Of a stretch of 36,719 bases of DNA, positions 8,905 through 15,298 are shown piece after piece. Under the pieces are notes generated by a model that worked only from the letters and a program-made list of their open reading frames with translations, was not told the DNA's origin and did not search any database. Origin of the DNA: Comamonadaceae bacterium (lineage in GTDB: Bacteria; Pseudomonadota; Gammaproteobacteria; Burkholderiales; Burkholderiaceae_C); the NCBI GenBank assembly GCA_947452725.1, contig CANGEG010000003.1, positions 1-36,719 of the forward strand, given 5' to 3'. The number at the start of each line of letters is the position of its first letter. The first letter of the stretch is position 1. Position numbers and translations under genes: made by a program.

Positions 8905-9848
8905 GGGGTTAGATTTTGCCAGCGTTGCCAATAGGTCTGCGCCACAGCCCACGTATTGACCTGAACTTGCACCGTGGTCTCGATGTCGCGGCCGTAACCG
9001 CCAGCCATGCACATGACCAGGGGAATGCGCCGTTGCCAGGCCCAATCCATCACCGCCCGGTCGCGGGCGATCAACCCGTCGTAGCTCAACTTCAAACGGC
9101 CCAAGCGGTCGCCCTCATGCGGATCGGCACCGGCCAAATAGATGATCAACTCCGTGTCAAAGCGATGCTCCAGTGTTTCTAGCGCCTGGTGCAAGGCCTG
9201 CAAATAAGCCTCATCACCCGTGCCGTCGGGCAAGTCGACATCCCAATCGCCCTGAACCTTGCGAAATGGAAAGTTCTTTTCACCATGCAGTGACAAGGTA
9301 AACACGCTGGGGTCGTGCGCAAAAATCTGGGCCGTACCATTGCCTTGGTGCACATCCAAATCGATCACCGCGACTTGCAGCACCCGCTTGGTTTGCCGAA
9401 AGCGCTCGGCCTGCATCAAGCGGGCGGCCACTGCGGCGTCGTTGAAAACGCAAAAACCAGCGCCCTGCTCACGGGAGGCATGGTGGGTGCCGCCGGCCAA
9501 GTTGCCGGCCAGGCCTTCGGTCAACGCCAAGCGCGCCGCCGCGATAGTGGCACCCGCTGATCGCCGTGAGCGCTCGACCATACCTTCGCTCCAAGGAAAG
9601 CCAATTTCACGCTGCATCTGCGCCGTCAAGCTACCAGTGCGCACGGCCTGGATGTAGGCTGGCAAATGGGCCAAGGCCAACTCGCCATCACTGGCCGCGG
9701 GGGCTTGCTGCATATGCACACCGGGCAACTCTTGGCCTAAGCGCTCGCGCAAGCGACTGTATTTACGCATGGGAAATCGGTGCCCTTCTGGCAGAGGCAA
9801 GACAAAATGATCGGCGTAAAAAGCTTGCATAAGTGACTTTTTTGACAT
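8901..9848 (-). CDS. Histone deacetylase family (Zn-dependent acyl-amide hydrolase)
   Basis: A 315-residue member of the arginase/deacetylase fold family that includes AcuC, acetylpolyamine amidohydrolases and class II-like bacterial HDACs. GGTHHASREQGAGFCVFND carries the catalytic His pair. VIDLDVHQGNGT provides the zinc-binding Asp and His, and GADPHEGD the second zinc Asp. MAGGYGRDI carries the transition-state Tyr. The domain is complete. Possible substrates are acetyl-lysine proteins, acetylpolyamines or other acyl-amides. The start at 9848 gives MSKKSLMQAFY; ATG 9830 is an alternative. It is the first gene of the run and is transcribed divergently from phasin. Confidence 0.92.
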   Translation of the reverse strand: MSKKSLMQAFYADHFVLPLPEGHRFPMRKYSRLRERLGQELPGVHMQQAPAASDGELALAHLPAYIQAVRTGSLTAQMQREIGFPWSEGMVERSRRSAGATIAAARLALTEGLAGNLAGGTHHASREQGAGFCVFNDAAVAARLMQAERFRQTKRVLQVAVIDLDVHQGNGTAQIFAHDPSVFTLSLHGEKNFPFRKVQGDWDVDLPDGTGDEAYLQALHQALETLEHRFDTELIIYLAGADPHEGDRLGRLKLSYDGLIARDRAVMDWAWQRRIPLVMCMAGGYGRDIETTVQVQVNTWAVAQTYWQRWQNLTP

Positions 9849-9854
9849 TTTAGA

Positions 9855-9900
9855 AAACAGGCTCTAAATTGCTGCGGCGCAGCAAAAAAGCCTTGTTTTT
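9855..9900. promoter_or_regulatory. Nested inverted repeat between HDAC-like gene and phasin
   Basis: An inner perfect 7-bp stem TTGCTGC/GCAGCAA with a 3-base loop lies inside outer arms AAAACAGGCT and AGCC(T)TGTTTT, which pair with one bulged base. On the plus strand a T-rich tract follows. It lies just upstream of the HDAC-like start and of a possible phasin promoter. It could be a terminator-like element, an operator, or a 5' structure in the HDAC-like transcript. Confidence 0.4.
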
Positions 9901-9920
9901 TGATTTTGAGTACGTAAAAT
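9893..9920 (+). promoter_or_regulatory. Possible sigma-70 promoter of phasin
   Basis: TTGTTT (9893-9898) and TAAAAT (9915-9920) are spaced 16 bases apart and would give a leader of about 85 bases before the phasin ATG. The consensus match is moderate and no other test is possible here. Confidence 0.35.
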
Positions 9921-10010
9921 TGGAATGATGCTGCACTGCAACAAGAAGTATCGGCCAAGGCCTGTTCCAGCGCGTATGTTGAAAACCTTTTTTATCTATT
10001 GGAGATTCTC

Positions 10011-10553
10011 ATGATGACTGCTGAACAACTGATGGCCTCGCACAAAGCCAACCTTGAAACTCTGTTCGGTTTGACCAGCAAAGCCTTTGAAGGCGTTGAA
10101 AAACTGGTGGAACTGAACCTGACTGCGGCCAAAGCGGCTTTGAGCGAGTCCGCAGAAAATACCCAGGCTACGTTAAGCGTGAAAGACGTCCAAGAACTGA
10201 TGTCGCTGCAAGCCGGTTTGTTCCAGCCTTTGGCTGAAAAAACAGCCGCTTACAGCCGCCACCTGTATGCCATTTCCACCGGCACCAGCAGCGAGTTGGC
10301 CAAAGCGTTTGAAGCTCAAGCCACTGGCGCACAAAAACAGTTCGCTAACTTGATCGACAGCACCATGGCCAACGCCCCTGCCGGTTCTGAGTCGGCTGTG
10401 GCCGTGATGAAAAACGCAGTATCGGCTGCAAGTACTGCTTTCGAGTCCGTGCAAAAAGCGGTCAAGCAAGCCACAGACATGGCCGAAGCCAACTTCCATG
10501 CTGTGACCAACCAAACCACTGCCGCTGTGAAAGCACCTGCTAAAAAGCGTTGA
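10011..10553 (+). CDS. Phasin family protein (polyhydroxyalkanoate granule-associated)
   Basis: Phasins coat polyhydroxyalkanoate storage granules. This 180-residue, Ala/Lys-rich, helix-forming protein has the family core [19 protein letters not shown] near the N-terminus and amphipathic heptads after it. A Lys/Ala tail (KAPAKKR) closes it. Start: the ORF track opens at a TTG (9999). GGAGA at 10001-10005 sits 5 bases before ATG 10011, with ATG 10014 as an equally well-spaced second choice. The gene is monocistronic, bounded by its own terminator. It implies that the host stores PHA, although no PHA synthase is in the window. Confidence 0.93.
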   Translation: MMTAEQLMASHKANLETLFGLTSKAFEGVEKLVELNLTAAKAALSESAENTQATLSVKDVQELMSLQAGLFQPLAEKTAAYSRHLYAISTGTSSELAKAFEAQATGAQKQFANLIDSTMANAPAGSESAVAVMKNAVSAASTAFESVQKAVKQATDMAEANFHAVTNQTTAAVKAPAKKR

Positions 10554-10616
10554 GCTCCATTGCAATTGTCTCCTCGAGTCCTTTAGACATCACACGCTGA
10601 TTCAGGGATTCTTTAG

Positions 10617-10643
10617 GGCTGATCGAAAGATCAGCCTTTTTTT
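10617..10643 (+). terminator. Rho-independent terminator of phasin gene
   Basis: The perfect 8-bp stem GGCTGATC/GATCAGCC with a stable GAAA tetraloop is followed by seven T. It lies 64 bases after the phasin stop. Confidence 0.95.
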
Positions 10644-10675
10644 ATGCCCACTCAGACAGGACACAAAGTTCTGGC

Positions 10676-11647
10676 TCATCGGCCGTTTTCAAAGAGGGAC
10701 AGCAACTCACGTAAGCGCGGAATCAGCTTTTGCATGGCGGCATGGCCCGCTTCAATGGAGCGGCGGCGGGCCGTAAAATCCGCGCTCTTAACGCCTGTAA
10801 GCGCGGGCCTGACCACCAAGTTGGCGTCCTTGAGACCGTAGTTGTTGAGACTTTTGCCCATGATGGTAAAGGTCTGCATCAAGATTTGAAACGTATCGCC
10901 AGCCAAGTTACCTTCAGGATCGCTAGAAATGTCCACGGCGATGACAAAATTGGCGCCCATTTCACGCGCCTGATGCACTGGCACGGGGGCGACCAAGCCG
11001 CCGTCCACATATTCGCGGCTGCCTAATCGGACGGGCTGAAACACGCCAGGCACCGCACTGGAGGCGCGCACGGCCGTGCCAGTGCTACCACGGCGAAATA
11101 GCATGGGCTCGCCGCTTTGCAAGTCGGTGGCCACAATGCCCAGGGGCAGCTTCATTTGCTCGATGGACAAGCCACCCACCTGCGTGTTCACATAGCGCGC
11201 CAGCGCCTCACCGCGCAGTGCGCCGCGGTTCAATATTGGAATCATCCAGTCTGTGATTTCAGCCTCTTCCATGCTGTCAGCCACTTTTTTCAGCTGTGTG
11301 CTATTTTTTCCGCTGGCATACAAGGCCGCCACCAAGCTGCCAGCCGAGGTGCCTGCGACCAGTTCTGGGCGAATCCCGGCCTCTTCCAGCGCCTGGATTA
11401 CCCCCACATGCGCAAAGCCCCGCGCGGCGCCGCCGCCCAAGGCCAGTCCAATGTGGGCAATTCGCCTTTCCGGCAAAGGTGCTGAGGGGATGGGCCCCAA
11501 ACCTGGCGAAGACACACCGGTAAGGGCTGGGTTGGACACAGAAACTTGAACCGGAGGGGGGACCGGTGCGCTAGCGCAGCCCACAAGCAAAGCGCCCAAG
11601 GCAAAGACCCACCCTAGGCGAAGGCCCCGTTGCGAAACAATTGTCAT
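10676..11647 (-). CDS. Patatin-like phospholipase lipoprotein (RssA-like)
   Basis: A 323-residue serine hydrolase of the patatin family. A lipoprotein signal peptide with lipobox LVGC ends at about residue 24, so it is probably lipid-anchored in the periplasm or outer membrane. The oxyanion hole is GGGAARGFAHVG, the nucleophile Ser is in GTSAGS, and the catalytic Asp is in DGGLVAPVP. I choose ATG 11647, which gives a canonical signal peptide. The track start 11716 would add a Phe-rich stretch reading back through the terminator region of the feo operon. The start is 53 bases downstream of the feo small gene, so read-through from feo is possible. The lipid substrate is unknown. Confidence 0.88.
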   Translation of the reverse strand: MTIVSQRGLRLGWVFALGALLVGCASAPVPPPVQVSVSNPALTGVSSPGLGPIPSAPLPERRIAHIGLALGGGAARGFAHVGVIQALEEAGIRPELVAGTSAGSLVAALYASGKNSTQLKKVADSMEEAEITDWMIPILNRGALRGEALARYVNTQVGGLSIEQMKLPLGIVATDLQSGEPMLFRRGSTGTAVRASSAVPGVFQPVRLGSREYVDGGLVAPVPVHQAREMGANFVIAVDISSDPEGNLAGDTFQILMQTFTIMGKSLNNYGLKDANLVVRPALTGVKSADFTARRRSIEAGHAAMQKLIPRLRELLSLFENGR

Positions 11648-11683
11648 GAAGAAATTAACGAGAAAGAAAAATAAGAAACACAG

Positions 11684-11707
11684 AAAAAAAGGGGGGCCCT
11701 TCAGGCC
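11684..11707 (-). terminator. Probable terminator of the feo operon
   Basis: On the minus strand GGCC-TGAAG-GGCC is followed by CCCC and seven T. The stem is short (4-5 bp) and overlaps the end of the Cys-rich small gene, so termination may be partial and let some transcription into the patatin gene. Confidence 0.5.
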
Positions 11708-11847
11708 GAGCCGCAATCGGAGTTGCTGCAGCGGCCGCAGGCGCCGTTCGCGACACCTTCACCTCTACGTCCGCGCCAGCGTTTGTATAAAAAAGCGAAT
11801 GCCCAGCCCACAATCGAGGCGACAGCAAAAATATCAAGCCAAGGCAT
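11701..11847 (-). CDS. FeoB-associated Cys-rich small membrane protein
   Basis: This 48-residue ORF is absent from the supplied track. It starts MPWLDIFAVASIVGW and has one membrane segment (about 4-21). A basic patch YKRWRGRR follows, and the tail carries three cysteines as CGRCSNSDC (37, 40, 45). Its ATG follows the feoB stop directly (TGAATG), so coupling is likely. Small single-span proteins with C-terminal Cys clusters are known next to feoB (the 'FeoB-associated Cys-rich membrane protein' group). The cysteines might bind Fe2+ or sense its redox state, which is inference. The overlapping 60-residue ORF at 11655-11837 is a shadow in another frame. Confidence 0.85.
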   Translation of the reverse strand: MPWLDIFAVASIVGWAFAFLYKRWRGRRGEGVANGACGRCSNSDCGSA

Positions 11848-13722
11848 TCAAGCGCTCCACTCTAGGGCAATGCGATAAGTGGCCCACGACGCGGCATAGG
11901 CCATACCAAACAAATACACCGCCATCAAAATAGGTGCGCGCCAACCGTCTAACTCCCTGCGCACGGTGGCCAGCGTGGCCATGCATTGCGGAGCAAACAC
12001 GTACCAGACCAACAGCGACAGCCCCGTGGCCATGGACCACTCGGAAGCGATAATAGGCGTCAGCGCCACGCCTACGGCATCGCTCGCGTGAGACAAGGCG
12101 TAGACGGTACCCAAGGCGCTCACAGCCACTTCGCGAGCGGCCAAACCGGGGATCAAGGCCACGGCAATTTGCCAGTTAAAACCAATGGGCTCAAACACCA
12201 CGGCCAAAAGTTTGCCCATGCGTCCGGCCAAACTGTATTCAATCGGTGCGCCATTAAAACCCACCGGCGCCACTGGAAAACTGGACAACAACCACAGCAC
12301 CACGGTCAGCGCCAAGATGATGCCGCCCACGCTGCGCAAAAAGATCTGGGCCCTTTGCCACAAACCCAGAGCCACGTCGCTGGGGCGCGGCCAGTGATAG
12401 TCTGGCAGCTCCATCATCAACTGCGCCGCAGGGCCGCTGCCGCGCCAGAGTTTGATGACCGTGGCCACCGCGATGGCCGACAAGATGCCCAGCAAGTACA
12501 ACCCCAGCAGCACCAAGCCTTGCAATTGCAAACCCGGGCCGACCGAAATGGCCGGAATGAAAGCGCCGATCAGCAAGGCGTACACAGGCAGTCGGGCCGA
12601 GCAGGTCATCAAAGGGGCAATCATGATGGTCACCCAACGATCGCGCCGGTTGGCAATGGTGCGGGTGGCCATGATGCCGGGAATGGCACAGGCAAAACTG
12701 GACAACAAAGGAATGAAGGAGCGCCCCGACAAACCGATGCTGCCCATCATCCGGTCAAGCAGCAACGCCGCACGCGGCAAATAGCCCGACTCTTCCAATA
12801 CCAGGATAAAAAAGAACAGGATCAAAATCTGCGGCAAAAACACCAGCACACTGCCCACCCCGGCCAAAATGCCGTCGATCAACAGGCTGCGCAGCAGACC
12901 TTCGGGTAGCTGAGTGGCCAAAAATTCAGACAGCCATAGCATGCTGGCTTTGATCGCGTCCATCGGCGCTTGGGCACCGGCAAAAACGGCTTGAAAAATC
13001 AAGAACAACAAGGCCAGAAGCGTCAGACTCCCCCACAGCGGGTGCAACAACACCCGGTCCAATTGCATGGACCACGCGTCAATCGGTTCGTCAGATTCCA
13101 AGCCGGCCTGGGCCATCCAGTTTTGAGCCTGCTCATCGTCGTTGCGCGCAGGCCTGCTCAGTGCCGGGTCGGGTGCTTGCCACACTGCGGCTTGGTCCAG
13201 CAAGGCCTTGAATTCGTCCAGCCCCTGCGCCTGCACCGCCACAGTAGCCACCAGCGGCAAACCAATCACCTGCGCCAAGCGGGGCACATCGACCTGCAGA
13301 CCGTGCGCTCTGGCGCTGTCAATGCGGTTGAGCACCACCACTAAAGGCAAACCCAGCCCTTGCAAGGAGGACAACAAACGCAAACTGCGGCGCAAGCGGG
13401 TGGCATCGAGCACGGCCACCACCAAATCAGGCGCAGGCTCTTGCAGGCTTTGGCCACGCACCACTTGGCAGGCCACCGCCTCGTCCTCTGCGCCGGGGTT
13501 CAGGCTATAGGTGCCGGGCAGGTCCAGCAAGGTGATGCTTTTACCTTTTGCGGATCTCATCAGACCGCGTTTGAGCTCCACGGTCACGCCAGCGTAGTTG
13601 GCCACTTTTTGCTGACTGCCCGTCAGTCGGTTGAATAAAGAGGACTTGCCGCAATTGGGGTTGCCCACCAAGGCCACCCTGCGCTGCGACATGCCGCTCA
13701 CGTCAATGATTTGCGTGCTCAT
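11848..13722 (-). CDS. feoB: Ferrous iron transport protein B
   Basis: FeoB is the GTP-regulated Fe2+ importer of the inner membrane. The N-terminal G domain has G1 GNPNCGKSS (20-28), G3 DLPGTYS (about 70) and G4 NRID. About eight to nine membrane segments start near residue 230, including the gate region SCSARLPVYALLIGAFIP. With 624 residues it is shorter than E. coli FeoB (773), as in other short betaproteobacterial forms. I choose ATG 13722, which overlaps the feoA stop (ATGA), over the upstream TTG 13740. It is the second gene of a three-gene feo operon. Confidence 0.96.
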   Translation of the reverse strand: MSTQIIDVSGMSQRRVALVGNPNCGKSSLFNRLTGSQQKVANYAGVTVELKRGLMRSAKGKSITLLDLPGTYSLNPGAEDEAVACQVVRGQSLQEPAPDLVVAVLDATRLRRSLRLLSSLQGLGLPLVVVLNRIDSARAHGLQVDVPRLAQVIGLPLVATVAVQAQGLDEFKALLDQAAVWQAPDPALSRPARNDDEQAQNWMAQAGLESDEPIDAWSMQLDRVLLHPLWGSLTLLALLFLIFQAVFAGAQAPMDAIKASMLWLSEFLATQLPEGLLRSLLIDGILAGVGSVLVFLPQILILFFFILVLEESGYLPRAALLLDRMMGSIGLSGRSFIPLLSSFACAIPGIMATRTIANRRDRWVTIMIAPLMTCSARLPVYALLIGAFIPAISVGPGLQLQGLVLLGLYLLGILSAIAVATVIKLWRGSGPAAQLMMELPDYHWPRPSDVALGLWQRAQIFLRSVGGIILALTVVLWLLSSFPVAPVGFNGAPIEYSLAGRMGKLLAVVFEPIGFNWQIAVALIPGLAAREVAVSALGTVYALSHASDAVGVALTPIIASEWSMATGLSLLVWYVFAPQCMATLATVRRELDGWRAPILMAVYLFGMAYAASWATYRIALEWSA

Positions 13723-13964
13723 GTCACCAACTCGATGCAAGCAGCTTCACTGTGGCGTAGCGCAAAGGTGGCGTTGCCCACCTGCACCACTAACGCGCCA
13801 TTTTTCCACCAGGAGCGGCGCAGCACGCAGACCCGCTCTTGGGGCACAAAGCCCAAGTCCGACAAGCGTCGGGCCACCTCGCCCGCCCCTGCCCCTTCAG
13901 TCTTCAAACTGAAAATACGCCGCCAAGTCTGCAGCTGCAGGTCGTTCAAGGTGAGGGTGGACAT
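13719..13964 (-). CDS. feoA: Ferrous iron transport protein A
   Basis: An 81-residue cytoplasmic protein with an SH3-like FeoA domain that assists FeoB. The sequence has LKTEGAGAGEVARRLSDLGFVP, the usual start of the fold, and ends with a strand-rich segment GALVVQVGNATFALR. It overlaps feoB by four bases (ATGA). The start codon lies 8 bases from a perfect palindromic Fur box, so the leader is very short. Confidence 0.94.
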   Translation of the reverse strand: MSTLTLNDLQLQTWRRIFSLKTEGAGAGEVARRLSDLGFVPQERVCVLRRSWWKNGALVVQVGNATFALRHSEAACIELVT

Positions 13965-13972
13965 GGCTTCTA

Positions 13973-13991
13973 AATGAGAATGGTTCTCATT
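13973..13991 (-). promoter_or_regulatory. Fur box over the feoA promoter
   Basis: AATGAGAA-TGG-TTCTCATT is a perfect 8+3+8 palindrome and a good match to the Fur 19-bp consensus (GATAATGATAATCATTATC-like). On the minus strand a possible -10 TACAAT runs into its upstream edge, so the site would cover the -10 and transcription start and repress feo when iron is plentiful. Confidence 0.88.
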
Positions 13992-14003
13992 GTAGACCCA
14001 AGA

Positions 14004-14032
14004 TAGACAGTCAGCAGGACGTCACCCATAAT
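14004..14032 (+). promoter_or_regulatory. Putative promoter of the 3-hydroxyacyl-CoA dehydrogenase gene
   Basis: TAGACA (14004-14009) and CATAAT (14027-14032) are spaced 17 bases apart. The predicted start, about 14039, falls inside the palindrome at 14031-14054, which suits repression by a protein bound there. Confidence 0.5.
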
Positions 14033-14054
14033 TGACGTTTACGTTAACGTCAAT
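14031..14054 (+). promoter_or_regulatory. Palindromic operator, LiuR-like
   Basis: ATTGACGTT-N6-AACGTCAAT is a perfect 9-bp inverted repeat with spacer TACGTT, 14 bases before the start codon. It resembles the TTTACGTTAACGTAAA-type sites of the MerR-family regulator LiuR, which controls branched-chain amino acid degradation in proteobacteria. The downstream gene belongs to that pathway. No liuR gene is in the window, so the assignment rests on motif and context. Confidence 0.65.
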
Positions 14055-14068
14055 CAACGGGGTATTTC

Positions 14069-14827
14069 ATGGACATTCAAGGCAAGGTTTTCATCGTCAC
14101 GGGCGCCGCTTCGGGCTTGGGCGAAGGCACAGCGCGCATGCTGGCGGCAAATGGCGCCAAGGTGGTGATTGCCGATATGCAAGCTGAAAAAGGCGAAGCC
14201 GTGGCCAAAGAGCTGGGCGGCGCTTTCGTCAAATGCGACGTAAGCAACGAAGCCGACGGCCAGGCCGTGGTGGCGCAGGCTGTTTCCATGGGCAAGCTGA
14301 TGGGTTTGATCAACTGCGCGGGCATTGCCCCGGCTGAGAAAACTGTCGGTAAAAACGGCGCGCACAACCTGGGCGTTTACACCAAGACCATCATGGTCAA
14401 CTTGGTGGGTAGCTTCAACATGATCCGCTTGGCAGCAGACGCCATGTGCAAAAACGAACCCGAAGCCACCGGCGAGCGCGGCGTTCTGATTTCCACCGCG
14501 AGTGTGGCCGCCTATGACGGCCAAATCGGCCAAGCCGCTTACGCAGCTTCCAAAGGCGGCGTGGTCGGCATGACCTTGCCAATTGCCCGCGATCTGGCGC
14601 GCAACGGGATCCGCAATATGACGATTGCTCCAGGAATTTTCGGCACGCCTATGCTGTTTGGCATGCCCCAAGAAGTGCAAGACGCCTTGGCCGCCGGCGT
14701 GCCCTTCCCTAGCCGTCTGGGCACCCCGCTGGACTACGCCAAACTGGCCAAGCACATCATCGAAAACGAGATGCTCAACGGTGAAGTGATTCGCTTGGAC
14801 GGCGCGATCCGATTGGCACCGAAATAA
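14069..14827 (+). CDS. SDR-family 3-hydroxyacyl-CoA dehydrogenase (HSD10 / type II-like)
   Basis: A 252-residue short-chain dehydrogenase closely resembling 3-hydroxyacyl-CoA dehydrogenase type 2 (HSD17B10). That enzyme oxidises 2-methyl-3-hydroxybutyryl-CoA in isoleucine breakdown and short-chain 3-hydroxyacyl-CoAs with NAD+. The NAD-binding motif is TGAASGLG (11-18), followed by NCAG (82-85). The catalytic triad is Ser145, Tyr158, Lys162 (AYAASKGG). The C-terminus [14 protein letters not shown] is typical of the subfamily. It is monocistronic, between a LiuR-like operator and a strong terminator. The 233-residue ORF on the other strand is a shadow. Confidence 0.93.
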   Translation: MDIQGKVFIVTGAASGLGEGTARMLAANGAKVVIADMQAEKGEAVAKELGGAFVKCDVSNEADGQAVVAQAVSMGKLMGLINCAGIAPAEKTVGKNGAHNLGVYTKTIMVNLVGSFNMIRLAADAMCKNEPEATGERGVLISTASVAAYDGQIGQAAYAASKGGVVGMTLPIARDLARNGIRNMTIAPGIFGTPMLFGMPQEVQDALAAGVPFPSRLGTPLDYAKLAKHIIENEMLNGEVIRLDGAIRLAPK

Positions 14828-14847
14828 GCTGCACCTGAGCGCTATTC

Positions 14848-14879
14848 AAGACAGACCCTCACGGGTCTGTCTTCGTTTT
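14848..14879 (+). terminator. Rho-independent terminator of the dehydrogenase gene
   Basis: The perfect 11-bp stem AAGACAGACCC/GGGTCTGTCTT with a TCAC loop is followed by CGTTTT. It starts about 20 bases after the stop. Confidence 0.9.
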
Positions 14880-15298
14880 ACGGAGATCTGACTGGGGAGT
14901 CAAAAGTTGGAATATATTTAGTTCGATATCCTTTTGCGACAGGAATCCCAAAAATGAACCTTGCCAGCCGCATGATCGTCAAGGACTCTGCCTGCAACCT
15001 GCAGTCGCTCAAGCGCTATCTGAAAACTCACTTTGCGAAAAGCTTTTGGCACGAAGTCAAACTAAATATCAAACGGCGCATGCGTGAAAGTGGTCAGAAC
15101 CTTGAAAGCGGCACCCACCCGTCCGATCCCCAAACACTAGGCTTGGGCCATTTAAAACCACGCATGATCCTTCAACCCCGCGAGATTTTTGGTTTTGCCG
15201 TTCAGCAAGTACTGACGCGCATGCTCCGCCAGAACAGGCGAAATTTTCTCAATTACTGCAAGCAAAGGGTTCTGGGAGCGCAAGGCTGCAGAAATCAC
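14880..15298 (+). other. Unexplained open stretch upstream of ggt, in frame with it
   Basis: This 419-base stretch has no recognisable gene of its own. From ATG 14954 it is open for 115 codons in frame with ggt, starting MNLASRMIVKDS and rich in Arg/Lys (KLNIKRRMRESGQ). AGGA at 14941-14944 is well spaced from that ATG, and TATATT at 14913-14918 could be a -10. It lacks signal-peptide character and resembles no family I know. It may be a leader ORF, the remnant of another gene, or an untranslated leader that happens to be open. Confidence 0.5.

Noticed and set aside
8905-9045. 47-residue extension of the thioesterase
   Set aside because: It reads through the HDAC-like gene in another frame; the ATGA overlap at 8904 is the natural start.
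11655-11837. 60-residue minus-strand ORF after feoB
   Set aside because: It shares the region with the 48-residue Cys-rich ORF, which has the better start (TGAATG), a membrane span and a Cys motif.
11986-12909. 307-residue plus-strand ORF opposite feoB
   Set aside because: It is His/Gln-rich, without domains, and lies entirely antisense to a well-supported feoB; a codon-bias shadow.
14054-14755. 233-residue minus-strand ORF opposite the dehydrogenase gene
   Set aside because: Its His/Ala/Gly-rich composition mirrors the SDR codons; no start signal or family match.
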